NCBI GenBank assembly: GCA_937871505.1 | Contig: CALMPF010000003.1 | Span: forward strand, 1-64,000 | Direction: 5' to 3' | DNA length: 64,000 nt | DNA from: an uncultured Planctomycetia bacterium | GTDB taxonomy: Bacteria > Planctomycetota > Phycisphaerae > Phycisphaerales > SM1A02 | Shown here: positions 24,339 through 34,365 of the stretch, one piece after another | How the letters are laid out: each line of letters opens with the position of its first letter | Numbering within the stretch: position 1 is the stretch's first letter | Translations under genes and position numbers: made by a program | Notes under the pieces: model-generated | Told to the model about the DNA's origin: nothing | The model's database searches: none | What the model saw: only the letters and a program-made list of their open reading frames with translations

Positions 24339-27278
24339 TCACTCCGCCAGCGCCGCCCTCGTGCCGCCGCGGGCGAGCAGCGCCGCGATTCGATCGCGGT
24401 GGGGCAGCGACGAATCGGCGACCTCGGCGACGAGCTGGCGAGTGACGACTTCCGTCCGCAGGTACTCGAGCGCGATCTCGCCGACCGCCGAGGCGGGCAT
24501 CTTCTGGAGGAACTCGACCCCCTCCCGATAGATGATGCGGCTTGCGAGGCTCTTCGCGACCAGCCAGCGCAGGTACGCCGCGGGAAGGTCGCTCCAGAGC
24601 CGGTCGCCGACGGTGGAGAGCAGCACCGGCGGGAGATGGTCGATCACGAGCTGCCTGGCCAGCATCCGGTCCGCCTCGGGCCAGAGGTCGATGCGCGACT
24701 CGATCGCCGCGGCGGCGGCGTTGATCACCCTGCCCAGCTCGGTCGAGACTTCGGGAAGCGGGAAGTCGGGATGGCGGCGCCGCTCGCTCATGAGCAGGAC
24801 CGCCTCGCGGCGGGCGAGCTCCCGGAGCTTCTCCAGCACCTGCTCGACGTAGACCGGCTTGATCGCGAGGAACGTCTCCTCGTCGATGAGCATGCACGCG
24901 GCGATCTCGTAGCTCGAGGTGATCACGCCGCACTTGTTCGCGCTGCTGTCCTTGATGATCAGCGCCCCGGACTCGGTGAGGAGCTTGCGCGCCGCGGGCG
25001 TGATGAAGATGTTCGCGCCCTCGACGATCACCCGGCTCGTCGGATGTCCGTCCACATCGAGGAAGTCGGTGTAGTTGCGCTCGTGGATCGTCGAGGGACG
25101 TCCGCCCGCGGGGATGAATGCGTCCGCCCTGACGCGGTTGTGCATCGTGTTCCGCAGATGGACGCCGTCGGGATCGTCGACGCCGACGACGCGACCCCCC
25201 GCGTGCAGATGGCGCCGATCGAATCGGGCGATCGGCAGCCCTTCGCGGAAGAGCCGCAGCAGCTCCGAGTGGTCGAGACCCGCGGGATCCTCGCCGCAGC
25301 CGCTGCCGTCGGCGATGGCGACGATGCGGGCATTGGCTCCGTAGTCGCGGTCGAGGATCTTGATGATGTTGCCGGCGACGTCGCCATCGGGTCCGCCGGT
25401 GATCTTGACGGAGAAGGGCTGGTGGCGGGGATCGATCCCCACGGCGCGCAGCGCCACCTCGAGGAAGACGTTGACGCCCTCGCTGGTGACCCCGTAGGTC
25501 TTGTGGTTGATGCCGGCGCCCGGCTTGCTGCTCATGAACGCTCCCGGGAGCCCATAGCCCCGCCGCCGGGCGCGATCCACGATCCACTCGATGTGCGCCG
25601 GCGTGATGTTCTCGTCCGGTCCGAGATAGATCAGCTCGTCGTGACCGAGGCGGTCGACGATTCGGGACTTCACCCGGGTTTCCGGCGTGATGAGGTCGAG
25701 AATCCCGTCGACGAAGGCGCGGACGCAGCGGGTGATGTCCGCGCCGGGCTCGAGGAGGATGGCCGCCTTGGCGCCGCCTTCGGGGATGTCCTTGTTCTTG
25801 AGCTGCTGCGCCCACGCCAGCCCGTAGACCTCGTCGTAGAGACGCTCGGTTTCGCGGGCGTGCTGCTCGAGGGTGGCGGGCCGGATCACCCGCAGGCCGC
25901 CTCGGGCGATCTCCTGGAACCGGGCGTGGAAGCCGTTGAACTCGCGGCCGTGGACGAAGAAGACCCCCCAAGGAACCTCGGGGCGCTCCTCGTTCACGAG
26001 GAAGCGCGGATCCAGCCGAAGCACGAAGCAGAATCGCTCCGGGAGGTGGTAGTTGGTGCGCAGCGTCGCCCGGACGGCGCGGAGCATGGCGTGCAGGATC
26101 GTCCGGATGTCCTCGGTTCCGACGGTGCGGTCGATCTCCGCGGCCAGCTCCCCGGCAGTCCCTTCGAAGTCGGCATCCGACATCGGGTGGCCGGGATCGA
26201 AGCGCTTCGCCAGCAGATCGACGATCGCGACGCCCTGCGGCAGGAAGCGCTCGACGCCGCTGAGGATGCGCTCGCGGGCGAAGGCGTAGGGGTTGGTCCG
26301 CACGAGCACCTGATGCACCAGCATCGAGAGCCCGACGAGCGCATCGGCCCGCGGCAGGTCGAGCCAGCGATGGCGCCCGGTGAGATCGATCGCCCGGTTG
26401 TCGTACCACTTGATCCGGCGCAGGTCGCGGTGGACTTCGCGCCAGAGCGCGCTCGAGGGGTCGATCTGAGTGCCGTCGGCCGTCTGGACGACGAAGCCGA
26501 GAATCGAGATCGTCCCGTGCGGGGGGTCGTCGATGACGTCCAGGTACGCCCGATGGATGTTGATCGACGCGCGGCTCAGGCGGGTCGAGATGCGCTCGAG
26601 CATCGTGCGCGTCCGGGCGTTGCCGACGACGAAGGTGATGCGACTCTGGGTCGGGTCCGCCTCCTGATCCAGGGCCACGACCGCGCCGTCCGAGCCGCCC
26701 ACCTGCCGGGCGAGCTCAAAGTGCTTGCAGAGCCGAAGCGGCGTGACCGTCTGGATGTATTCCCCGGAGCAGCGCGATGCGTAGTCGCGGATCGCGGCCG
26801 CGTCGAAGTCGAGCCCCTGGCGCCGAACATAGTCGATCGTCTCATCGACCTTCTCGGCCTGCTTCGGGTCGGTCGGGTCGAAGGCGGCTCGATCGCCGAA
26901 CTCGAAGGTGTCCAGGACGAGCGAGCTGTCCGCGGCGGTGTGGATCTTCGCCGAGCGCAGCGGCCGGTCCGTCGGCAGCGCGGCGACCAGCTCGGCCAGC
27001 ACGCCGGGGTAGTTCGCGGGCCGGATCGCCGTCCACTGCGAGCCGTCCTCGCTGCGAAGCGTCATCTCGAGCGGACGCCCCGAGGCCTTGGCGGCGATGA
27101 TCGCGCGCAGGTGGGAGAGCTGCGTCGCGTGGTCCGTGTCCTGGAAGTACATCCGCGGCATCTGGCCGAGGAACCAGGGGACCACCGACTGCGCGGTCTC
27201 GCGAAGGCTCTCGGTCAGCTCGTCGACGAGGAGCCTGGCCTTGTGGCTGGAGTCCGGAGCGGGAGCGGTCGCGCGCAT
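24339..27278 (-). CDS. NAD-specific glutamate dehydrogenase, large type
   Basis: A 979-aa enzyme of the large NAD-dependent glutamate dehydrogenase class, catalysing glutamate to 2-oxoglutarate and ammonia. The central catalytic domain includes [42 protein letters not shown] (catalytic Lys region), [15 protein letters not shown] and [22 protein letters not shown]. The NAD-binding part follows with [16 protein letters not shown] and [18 protein letters not shown]. The N-terminal about 370 residues are regulatory-like and the C-terminus is helical, as in the 115-kDa class. It has no close partner genes here. No clear ribosome site precedes ATG 27278. Confidence 0.95.
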   Translation of the reverse strand: MRATAPAPDSSHKARLLVDELTESLRETAQSVVPWFLGQMPRMYFQDTDHATQLSHLRAIIAAKASGRPLEMTLRSEDGSQWTAIRPANYPGVLAELVAALPTDRPLRSAKIHTAADSSLVLDTFEFGDRAAFDPTDPKQAEKVDETIDYVRRQGLDFDAAAIRDYASRCSGEYIQTVTPLRLCKHFELARQVGGSDGAVVALDQEADPTQSRITFVVGNARTRTMLERISTRLSRASINIHRAYLDVIDDPPHGTISILGFVVQTADGTQIDPSSALWREVHRDLRRIKWYDNRAIDLTGRHRWLDLPRADALVGLSMLVHQVLVRTNPYAFARERILSGVERFLPQGVAIVDLLAKRFDPGHPMSDADFEGTAGELAAEIDRTVGTEDIRTILHAMLRAVRATLRTNYHLPERFCFVLRLDPRFLVNEERPEVPWGVFFVHGREFNGFHARFQEIARGGLRVIRPATLEQHARETERLYDEVYGLAWAQQLKNKDIPEGGAKAAILLEPGADITRCVRAFVDGILDLITPETRVKSRIVDRLGHDELIYLGPDENITPAHIEWIVDRARRRGYGLPGAFMSSKPGAGINHKTYGVTSEGVNVFLEVALRAVGIDPRHQPFSVKITGGPDGDVAGNIIKILDRDYGANARIVAIADGSGCGEDPAGLDHSELLRLFREGLPIARFDRRHLHAGGRVVGVDDPDGVHLRNTMHNRVRADAFIPAGGRPSTIHERNYTDFLDVDGHPTSRVIVEGANIFITPAARKLLTESGALIIKDSSANKCGVITSSYEIAACMLIDEETFLAIKPVYVEQVLEKLRELARREAVLLMSERRRHPDFPLPEVSTELGRVINAAAAAIESRIDLWPEADRMLARQLVIDHLPPVLLSTVGDRLWSDLPAAYLRWLVAKSLASRIIYREGVEFLQKMPASAVGEIALEYLRTEVVTRQLVAEVADSSLPHRDRIAALLARGGTRAALAE

Positions 27279-27557
27279 CGGAACAATGTCCCGCGCCGCG
27301 CAGGGACCTGCAAGGGGCGCGCTTCCGTCCGCAGCGCTTCCAACAGCCCGTCGCCTGCTCGAACCGACCGGGCGATCGGACGGGGGAGATCAACCAGCCT
27401 CCATCCCGCCCCGGCAGGCGCCGCGCGGCCGAAGCAGGAAGAGGTCCCCGCGCGGCGGAACCCCGCTCGCCCGGCCCGAAGCGCCTTGGCCCGCCCCGCA
27501 CCTCCTCGGCCCGTCCCGGCCCGGCTGGCTGGCTGGCCGATCCGCTACGCTGGCCCC

Positions 27558-28550
27558 GTGATCGGTTCGCCGCCAGTTGCCATCACGATCGGGAACTTCG
27601 ACGGGGTCCACCTCGGCCACGCCGCACTCGTCGCGGCGGCCCGCGGGATCCTCGATGGACCCGGTCGTCGCGGACGCGTCGTCGCCCTCACCTTCGATCC
27701 GCACCCCGCCGCGATCCTTCGACCGGCCGACGCGCCGGCGAGGCTCACCCTTCCCGCAGACCGGGCGGCGTTCCTGCGGGCCGCGGGAGCGGACGATGTC
27801 CGCCTCCTCACGCCCGATCGCGAGCTTCTCGGTCTCTCGCCCGAGGCGTTCGTCGAGGCGATCGTCCGGGAGCACCGACCCAGCGCCCTTGTCGAAGGCC
27901 CCGACTTTCGCTTCGGGCGCGAGCGGGCCGGCACCGTCGAGACGCTCCGTCGCCTCGGAGCGCGGCACGGGTTCGAAACCGTCGTCGTGGAGCCGGTCGA
28001 GGTCGCCCTCGGCGACGGAGGGTGGGTCGTCGCGAGCAGCTCGATCATCCGCTGGCTGATCTCGCAAGGTCGCGTCGAGGACGCGCGGCGTTGTCTTGGA
28101 CGCCCGTACGAGCTCGTCGGCGAGGTGATCCCGGGCGAACAGCGCGGGAGGACGATCGGCTATCCGACGGCGAACCTCGACCACGGGGATCTGCTGCTCC
28201 CCGGCGACGGCGTCTACGCAGGCGTCGCGACGCTCCCCGACGGAGCGACGCGCCCGGCGGCGGTCAGCGTTGGGACCAAGCCGACCTTCGGCGCCGTCGA
28301 CCGGCTCTGCGAGGTCCATCTCGTCGACTGCGACCTGCCGGTCGGCGACTATGGCTGGACGCTCCGGGTGACCTTCGAGCGCCGGCTCCGCGAGCAGATG
28401 GCCTTTGCCACGCTCGAGTCGCTGCTGCGTCAAATGGATCGCGATGTCGCCGAAGTTCGCCGGCTCTGCGCTTCCGCGGATCCAGCGCCCGGCGCGTCGC
28501 GCGATGCGGCGCCGCGGGGTCCGGCGCTGCGGACGGAGCTGGTCCGATGA
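27558..28550 (+). CDS. ribF: Bifunctional riboflavin kinase/FAD synthetase RibF
   Basis: A 330-aa enzyme making FMN and then FAD from riboflavin. The N-terminal adenylyltransferase domain has ITIGNFDGVHLGH and GPDFRFGRERAG; WVVASSSIIRWLISQG and RCLGRPYELVGEV mark the junction. The C-terminal kinase domain has GRTIGYPTANL and GVYAGVATL. The start is GTG 27558, just before the first strand; no ATG is available nearby. A 25-residue low-complexity tail follows the usual end. The gene overlaps the DHH phosphoesterase gene by ATGA. Confidence 0.95.
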   Translation: MIGSPPVAITIGNFDGVHLGHAALVAAARGILDGPGRRGRVVALTFDPHPAAILRPADAPARLTLPADRAAFLRAAGADDVRLLTPDRELLGLSPEAFVEAIVREHRPSALVEGPDFRFGRERAGTVETLRRLGARHGFETVVVEPVEVALGDGGWVVASSSIIRWLISQGRVEDARRCLGRPYELVGEVIPGEQRGRTIGYPTANLDHGDLLLPGDGVYAGVATLPDGATRPAAVSVGTKPTFGAVDRLCEVHLVDCDLPVGDYGWTLRVTFERRLREQMAFATLESLLRQMDRDVAEVRRLCASADPAPGASRDAAPRGPALRTELVR

Positions 28551-29758
28551 GCGCCCCTGCCGAAGGAGAGGAGGCTGGCTGGACCGGGAGTGAGGCCAAC
28601 GACGAGACCGGGGAGGCGACCCCAAACCGGAACCAGCCCGGAAACCAGCACGGCAACCCGAACCGGGCACCCGCCGAGGCCCGAAGCGCGATCGCGGGAG
28701 CGTCCGGGTACGAATCGACCGCGACGATTGCGGAGATGGCGCTGCGCCTCGGCGATGCCGCGTCGGTCGTCGTGCTCTCTCACGCCAAGCCCGATGGCGA
28801 CGCCGTCGGCTCGATCGCGGCGCTGACGCTCGCCCTTCGCGCCCGCGGCGCCGCCGTCGAGCCGCTGCTGATGGGGCCCGTCGAACCGGTCCTGCTCCGC
28901 GGCGCAGCGCCGATGGAGTTCAGGATCCTCGAGCGCGACGGAGCGCCCGCGTTTGAGCCTGATGCGATCGTCGTCGTCGACACCGGTGCGTGGTCGCAGC
29001 TCGAGCCGATCTCGGCCTGGCTGCGCTCCCGCTCGGATCGCACGCTCGGCATCGATCATCACGTGCGCGGCGATGTCGCAGCGCCGGGCGCGGCGACCCC
29101 GGGCCCCGTGGCTGCGGCCGGGCGCCTCGTTGAACCGGGGTGTGCCGCGACGACGCAGCTCCTGCTCCCGGTCATCGATGCGATGGGCGTTCCCATCACC
29201 GCCGAGATCGCCACGGCGCTCTTCATGGGTCTGGCGACCGACACAGGCTGGTTCCGATTCCCCAACGCCGACGCAGCCGTCTTCGAGGTCGCGTCGCGGC
29301 TGCTCGCAGCAGGGGCGAGGAAGAACTTCCTCTTCGAGTCGCTGGAGCTCAACAGCCGTCCGGCGCGGCTGGCGCTGACGGGCCGGGCGCTGCGATCGAT
29401 CGAGTATCTCGCAGAGGGTCGGGCGGCCCTCATGCAGGTGCGGCTGGACGATTTCGCCGAGTGCGGCGGCGGACCTGAGGACATCGGCGGCCTCGTCAAT
29501 GAACCGATGGTGGTCGGCCGCGTGCGGCTCTCGGCGCTCCTCTCCCAGCCCGATTCCGGCGTCGTCCGGCTCAGTCTGCGGAGCAAGGAGCTGCCGGAGG
29601 GCTCGGCGTCCGAGGGGGAGCTGCGCGAGATCGACGTCAATCAGCTCGCGGCGACCTTCGGCGGCGGCGGCCACCGCCGTGCCGCGGGCGCGAAGCTCGC
29701 GATGCCCTTCGACGCAGCCATCTCGGCCGTGCGCGCTGCGATCGCCGCGGCGTTCTGA
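28547..29758 (+). CDS. DHH-family phosphoesterase, NrnA-like
   Basis: A 403-aa DHH/DHHA1 protein, probably an oligoribonuclease or pAp phosphatase. Motifs include SHAKPDGDAVGS (motif I), VVVDTGAWSQL (motif II), GIDHHVRGD with Asp170-His171-His172 (motif III), ATALFMGLATDTGWFRF (motif IV), and the DHHA1 substrate motif FGGGGHRRAAG near the end. The first 60 residues are Asn/Pro/Gly-rich and may be disordered. ribF followed by a DHH protein recalls the common rbfA-nrnA-truB-ribF neighbourhood of other bacteria. Confidence 0.93.
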   Translation: MSAPAEGEEAGWTGSEANDETGEATPNRNQPGNQHGNPNRAPAEARSAIAGASGYESTATIAEMALRLGDAASVVVLSHAKPDGDAVGSIAALTLALRARGAAVEPLLMGPVEPVLLRGAAPMEFRILERDGAPAFEPDAIVVVDTGAWSQLEPISAWLRSRSDRTLGIDHHVRGDVAAPGAATPGPVAAAGRLVEPGCAATTQLLLPVIDAMGVPITAEIATALFMGLATDTGWFRFPNADAAVFEVASRLLAAGARKNFLFESLELNSRPARLALTGRALRSIEYLAEGRAALMQVRLDDFAECGGGPEDIGGLVNEPMVVGRVRLSALLSQPDSGVVRLSLRSKELPEGSASEGELREIDVNQLAATFGGGGHRRAAGAKLAMPFDAAISAVRAAIAAAF

Positions 29759-29922
29759 CGCGCCAGCGCCCCTTCGCGTCTGCCGCGGACGCGCGACGTG
29801 GCGTCGAGAGCGACCGCGGGAGGTCGGTGCCGCGAGTGCCCACGGAGTTCCGCTCTCCGCGCGGCGCCGGCGCGGGGCTGGGCGGTCCGGCTCAGCGGAG
29901 CGCCGACCGCGCGGCGCGCAGT

Positions 29923-30414
29923 TCAGCGCTGCGTCGGCGCCATCGGCTCGCCAGGTTGCGCGGTCCCGGCCTCGCCCGTGTCGTCTGCGTCCGCACCGGC
30001 CCGGCGGAGCACGTAGCCCATGCGCGCGATCCGATCCGCGACGGAATCGGCGAGGGCGGGATCAGCGAGGTCGAACTCCGCCCTCCCCTCGTCGAGGAAG
30101 ACGCGAACGGCGACGACGCCGTCGATGCTCCGCGCCGTCGCCTCGATCGCCGCGACGCATCCCGTGCAGTGCATCCCCTCGACATCGAAGCGGATCGTCT
30201 CGGGCTCAGCCCCGGCGTGCGTCGCCGCGACGCGTCCGGTCGACGTGCCGTCGATGCGGTCGCATCCGCCGAGCAGCGTTGCCGCCGCTGCGGCAGCGAT
30301 GACCGCGGCCCCCGCAATCCCCGTCGATCGCCGCGCCGCCGCCTGCCGCGATCGACCGGCTGCGCGATGGCCGCGGTGAAGGTCCGGATGCTCCGCGTGG
30401 GATCGGAAGGGCAT
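29923..30414 (-). CDS. HMA-domain lipoprotein, putative periplasmic metal chaperone
   Basis: A 163-aa protein. A basic start leads to a hydrophobic stretch (AGAAVIAAAAAATLLGGC), with Cys51 at the lipobox. From residue 73 a heavy-metal-associated domain follows: IRFDVEGMHCTGCVAAIEATARSIDGVVAVRVFLDEGRAEFDL, with metal ligands Cys83 and Cys86, then DRIARMGYVL. HMA domains usually sit in copper ATPases or small cytosolic chaperones; anchoring one as a lipoprotein suggests MerP-like metal capture outside the cytoplasm. No metal ATPase is nearby. It converges with the DHH gene. Confidence 0.85.
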   Translation of the reverse strand: MPFRSHAEHPDLHRGHRAAGRSRQAAARRSTGIAGAAVIAAAAAATLLGGCDRIDGTSTGRVAATHAGAEPETIRFDVEGMHCTGCVAAIEATARSIDGVVAVRVFLDEGRAEFDLADPALADSVADRIARMGYVLRRAGADADDTGEAGTAQPGEPMAPTQR

Positions 30415-30666
30415 GCACGAGCGTAGCGGAGGAGCGGAGGGGCTCGAGTGAGCCGATCGGGTGCGAGCATCGGCGCGGGCCGGTTGCGGCCTGCACGTCG
30501 AGACTTCGGGAGTCACCCGGAGCCAGCGGGGGCTGCCTGCGTCTGCCGGAAGTCGCCCGGGACTGCCGACGACTGCCGGGGGTTGCCGGCGGGCTCGGCT
30601 GGCGGCACCTGGGGCAAGCGGGGGCCAGTGGGGGCAAGCGGGGGGGGCTTCTGGGGGCGCTCGGGG

Positions 30667-31227
30667 CTACCGATCGAGGGCCTTCGCCAGCTCGAGGCAG
30701 TTCTTGAACGCGGGGTGGGTCGCGTCTCCCATGAGCTCGTACATCGCCGAGAGCACCCCGCTCGGGATCGCCCCCGCCGCCCGCATCCGGTCGAGCGCCG
30801 GGGCGATCTGGTCGCGCTGCGCCGCGGAGATCGCGTCGGTCATGACGAAGCACTGGAAGCCCTCGGCCTGAAGATCGAGCACCGTCTGAAGGACGCAGAC
30901 ATGCGCTTCGATTCCCGCGACGATCACGCTGCTGCGGCGCCACGAGCGGAACGATCCGACCACCATTCCGACGGCGGCGCTGAAGCGCGTCTTCTCGATC
31001 CGCGCCGCCGGGTTGGCCAGCGACTGGGAGACTTCCGGCACGGTGCGGCCGAGCCCGCGCACGTACTGCTCCGTCACCAGCGCCGGGATCGCGAGCTCGT
31101 TGGCGGCGCGCAGCAGGATCGAGCAGTGGCGGGCCAACCGGTCGCGATCGGCGATCGTCGGCATCAGGCGCTCCTGCACGTCGATCACGAGGACGGCGGT
31201 GTCGTCGATGGCGAGGCGGGGGATCAT
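30667..31227 (-). CDS. Isochorismatase-like hydrolase
   Basis: A 186-aa cysteine hydrolase (YcaC-like group). It has AVLVIDVQERL with the catalytic Asp, a Lys in IEKTRFSA, and the catalytic Cys in IVAGIEAHVCVLQTVLDLQAEGF followed by VMTDAIS. The substrate is unknown; relatives hydrolyse amides or ethers. It is encoded 124 bp downstream of purB on the same strand. ATG 31227 is chosen because it directly precedes the first strand of the fold. Confidence 0.88.
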   Translation of the reverse strand: MIPRLAIDDTAVLVIDVQERLMPTIADRDRLARHCSILLRAANELAIPALVTEQYVRGLGRTVPEVSQSLANPAARIEKTRFSAAVGMVVGSFRSWRRSSVIVAGIEAHVCVLQTVLDLQAEGFQCFVMTDAISAAQRDQIAPALDRMRAAGAIPSGVLSAMYELMGDATHPAFKNCLELAKALDR

Positions 31228-31351
31228 GCTGGAACTCGCGGAGTCGGAGTCGGAGTTGGAGGGCGGAACGCGGAAGCCGAACCTCGAGGAGGAGAACCGG
31301 CGGAGCGCTGGCCTCGGCGGGAGCGCCGGACGACGCCGGGCCCGCGACGGC

Positions 31352-32797
31352 TCAGACGCGCAGCGCGGGCGGCGGCGGGAGGCGCCCCGCATAGCGCTCG
31401 ATGATCGGGGCGATGGTCGCGCTGAGGAAGCGATCGACCTGTTCGCGGGCGAGACCGACGAAGGCGTTCGGATCGAGCGCCGCGGCGAGGTCGACTCCGT
31501 GGAAGTTCGGATCTCCCGCGAGGCGCTCGAGCAGGTCGTTTCGTCCGTCGCTGCCCGCAGCCTTGAGCCGGGCGGCGGCGGCGACGCTCTGGACGCGGAT
31601 CGCTTCGTGCACCTGCTGCCGGTCGCGGCCGCGCTCCACGGCGGCCATCAGCAGGTTCTCGGTGGCGATGAAAGGGAGCTCGCGGGCGAGGTTCGCCTCG
31701 ACGACGGCGCTGTTCACCACGAGCCCTTCGGCGACGCTCCTCATGATGTCGAGGGCGCCGTCGAGGGCGAGGAAGGGCTCCGGCAGCGCCAGCCTGCGGT
31801 TGCTGCTGTCGTCGAGCGTGCGCTCGAGCCACTGCGTCGCCGCAGTCTGAAGCGGATTCTGCGCCGCCGCGATCACGAACCGGGCGAGTCCCGTGGCCCG
31901 CTCGCAGCGCATCGGATTGCGCTTGTAGGCCATGGCGCTGGAGCCGATCTGCTCGGCCTCGAGGGGCTCCTCGAGCTCGCGGAGGTTGGCGAGCAGCCGG
32001 AGGTCGTTGCACCACTTGTGAAGCGCCGCCGCTGCGATCGCAAGTCCCCCGACCACCTGCGCGTCGATGATCCGCGAGTACGTCTGCCCCGAGACCGCGA
32101 GCACGGGGCGGCCCGACCAGCCGAGCTTCTCGACGAAGAGCGTCTCGAGCCGCGCGACCCGATCCGCGTCGCCTCCGCAGAGGTGCAGGAAGGACGCCTG
32201 CGTCCCGGTCGCGCCGCGGAGCCCGCGGAGCGGCAGGCGTTGCAGCCGCAGCTCGATCTCCTCCAGCGCCAGGACGAGCTCCTGAAGCCACATGCAGGCG
32301 CGGCGGCCGACGGTCGTCGGCTGGGCGGGCTGGTAGTGCGTGAAGCCGAGCGTGGGGAGATCGCGCCAGCGGGCGGCGAAGCGGCCGAGCGCGTCGATCA
32401 CGCCGGCGAGCTTCTCGGCGACCAGATGCAGCGATCGGTCGATCACGATCAGGTCGGCGTTGCAGACGATGTCCTGGCTGGTCGCCCCGAGATGGATGAT
32501 CGGCCGGGCCTCCGGGGCGACATCGCCGAGCGCATGAACGTGCGCCATCACGTCGTGCCGCAGCCGCGCCTCGTGAGCGGCCGCCGCTGCGAAGTCGATG
32601 TCGTCGAGGTGGGCGCCGATCGCCTGGACCTGCGCGGCCGCGACGGGGAGGCCGATCTCGTGCTGACTCTCGGCGAGCGCGAGCCAGATCCGGCGCCACA
32701 GGCCGATGCGCATCCGCGGCGACCAGATGCGCTGCATCTCGACGGAGGCGTTGCGGGTCTCCAGCGGCGAGCGATAGCGGTCGTTCGGGTCGGTCAT
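31352..32797 (-). CDS. purB: Adenylosuccinate lyase PurB
   Basis: A 481-aa fumarase/aspartase superfamily lyase acting twice in purine synthesis (SAICAR and adenylosuccinate cleavage). Evidence includes HEARLRHDVMAHVHALG, HLGATSQDIVCNADLI, THYQPAQPTTVGRRA, and the signature loop GSSAMAYKRNPMRCERATGLAR, where family members usually show GSSAMPYKRNP. Length is normal. ATG 32797 starts MTDPNDRYRSPLETRNAS, matching the usual N-terminus. It diverges from the sigma-factor gene. Confidence 0.95.
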   Translation of the reverse strand: MTDPNDRYRSPLETRNASVEMQRIWSPRMRIGLWRRIWLALAESQHEIGLPVAAAQVQAIGAHLDDIDFAAAAAHEARLRHDVMAHVHALGDVAPEARPIIHLGATSQDIVCNADLIVIDRSLHLVAEKLAGVIDALGRFAARWRDLPTLGFTHYQPAQPTTVGRRACMWLQELVLALEEIELRLQRLPLRGLRGATGTQASFLHLCGGDADRVARLETLFVEKLGWSGRPVLAVSGQTYSRIIDAQVVGGLAIAAAALHKWCNDLRLLANLRELEEPLEAEQIGSSAMAYKRNPMRCERATGLARFVIAAAQNPLQTAATQWLERTLDDSSNRRLALPEPFLALDGALDIMRSVAEGLVVNSAVVEANLARELPFIATENLLMAAVERGRDRQQVHEAIRVQSVAAAARLKAAGSDGRNDLLERLAGDPNFHGVDLAAALDPNAFVGLAREQVDRFLSATIAPIIERYAGRLPPPPALRV

Positions 32798-32891
32798 GGC
32801 GCGGAGCGGGGAGCGGCCCACGATATCGGTTGCGGCGTGCGGGGCCCGGCGGGACGATCCGCTTGGCGCTCTTCGATCTACGCTGCGGGTC

Positions 32892-33974
32892 GTGAACGGC
32901 CCGCGCCGAGCCAGCGAGCAGTCCGGATCGACCGGATCGGCGGGATCGTCGACCCCGTCCGGATCGTCGCGGTCCACCGGGCGGAGCGAGTCGGTCGATC
33001 CCGGCGAACCCGCACGCGTGCGCGGGTCGAGCGGAGCGGAGTTGACGCGCGAGCGATCGACGGGAAACGACGCCTTGACGCGCGCCGGGACGCCGCCCCC
33101 GGCCTCCGACGGTCCGGAGGCTCGGCCGCCGGCGGGCGACGGGCTTCAGCCCGGTGCACCAGCGTCGGCGGAGCAACGCGGCGCGGAAGCGGAGGTTCGC
33201 GACTCCTCGGCCGGTCGAGCCATCGCCGGGAGCGAGGATGACCGGCGTGAACGCCTGCTCATCGACGCCTGGCGGAGCGGCGACCAGCGGGCGATCGCCA
33301 CGCTCCTGCGCGGGTACCAGTCGAGGATCTACGCGGTCTGCTACCGGATGCTGCGGGACCAGGAGGAGGCGAGCGACCTCACGCAGGAGGCCTTGGTCAA
33401 GGTGCTCGAAGGGCTGTCGAGCTTCGATGGACGCTCGCTGGTGAGCACATGGGTGATCCGCGTGTCGATGAACTGCTGCCTGAGTTACCTGCGCAAACGG
33501 AAGCTCCGCCGCCATGTGAGCCTCGACGATCCCGGACAGAAGTCAGGGTCATGGGGATCGATCGGCGCCAATCTCGGCGGCTCCGCAGCCCGGCCGCCGG
33601 GGCTTGGCGGAGCGGTCCCGAGCGGCCCGCGGGGCGGGACGGTCCGCGGCTCGCTGGGGACCGGCGGGGGCGGAGGTGGGGAACCGACGGCGCCCGATCG
33701 CGTCGAACTCCGCGAGCGTCGTGAGGCGCTGCTCCGTGCCTTGGCACGCCTCGAGTCGGAGACGCGAGCGATCATCATCCTGCGGGACACGCAAGGGCTC
33801 GACTACCAGCAGATCGGCGAGGTGTTGGACGTCCCAGTCGGAACCGTCAAGTCGCGTCTTTTCAGGGCCCGAGCGGCGCTGCGGGAGCTCGTCGAGTCGG
33901 AGCTCGCTCGACCGGATGGCGCCCCCCGTGATCGCCCGGCCGCCGGCGACGGTTCCGGAAGCCCCGGTGAATGA
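32892..33974 (+). CDS. ECF sigma factor with N-terminal extension and long linker
   Basis: About 360 aa if GTG 32892 is the start; the true start may lie inside. The first 115 residues are low complexity. Region 2 reads AIATLLRGYQSRIYAVCYRMLRDQEEASDLTQEALVKVLEGLSSFDG...STWVIRVSMNCCLSYLRKRKLRRH. Region 4 reads ALARLESETRAIIILRDTQGLDYQQIGEVLDVPVGTVKSRLFRARAALRE, an HTH with the normal ECF pattern. The linker between them carries about 50 extra Gly/Pro/Ser residues. The following membrane protein may be its regulator. Confidence 0.88.
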   Translation: MNGPRRASEQSGSTGSAGSSTPSGSSRSTGRSESVDPGEPARVRGSSGAELTRERSTGNDALTRAGTPPPASDGPEARPPAGDGLQPGAPASAEQRGAEAEVRDSSAGRAIAGSEDDRRERLLIDAWRSGDQRAIATLLRGYQSRIYAVCYRMLRDQEEASDLTQEALVKVLEGLSSFDGRSLVSTWVIRVSMNCCLSYLRKRKLRRHVSLDDPGQKSGSWGSIGANLGGSAARPPGLGGAVPSGPRGGTVRGSLGTGGGGGGEPTAPDRVELRERREALLRALARLESETRAIIILRDTQGLDYQQIGEVLDVPVGTVKSRLFRARAALRELVESELARPDGAPRDRPAAGDGSGSPGE

Positions 33975-34365
33975 TGGCGACCAGCGTGGGAGGAGGGCGC
34001 AGGCCCATCGACGGCGCTCGCGGAGACCGGCGCAGGCCTTTGACGTAGGACCTCCCGGAGGCTCGAAGTCGTCAAGGCTGCGACCCGTCCCAAGCTCCTC
34101 CGTACCGAAGTTCAAGGTCACCAGCCCACGGGCCGAGGCCAAGGCGAAGTGCCGTCCGAACCCGAACCCCGCTCCCATCGCGACGCTCAGCGTCGCCTCT
34201 CCTCTCTCCGCTCGAGACTCGCTCGCTCCGTTCCGCCCGCGTTCCCACCGAGTCCCCAGCAGTCCCTCCGGTTCCCCCGGCTCTCCGGTTTTCCCAGCCC
34301 CCCAGTTCGCCCAGTTCGCCCAGTTCCCCCAGTTCCTCGCCAGTTCCCCCCGGGTCCCAGTCTCG
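33975..34365. other. Gap between sigma factor and membrane protein, with 9-bp repeats
   Basis: The frame of the next gene stays open through these 391 bp, but the peptide is basic and low complexity, so I treat it as non-coding. At 34301-34336 the 9-bp unit CCCAGTTCG or CCCAGTTCC is repeated four times. GTG 33967 would couple the next gene to the sigma factor if this part were translated. Confidence 0.5.

Noticed and set aside
22513..26409. A single 1298-codon minus frame spanning the methyltransferase and part of glutamate dehydrogenase
   Set aside because: Only the last 433 codons carry methyltransferase motifs. The upstream part is Arg/Pro/Gly nonsense antisense to nothing but out of frame with glutamate dehydrogenase, so the real start is ATG 23814.
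24399..27557. Plus-strand open frame opposite glutamate dehydrogenase running into ribF
   Set aside because: Antisense shadow of a well-supported gene; RibF homology begins only at GTG 27558.
33967..34365. N-terminal extension of the sigma-partner membrane protein starting at GTG 33967
   Set aside because: The peptide is basic and low complexity with QFAQF-type repeats from a 9-bp DNA tandem, unlike a folded domain.
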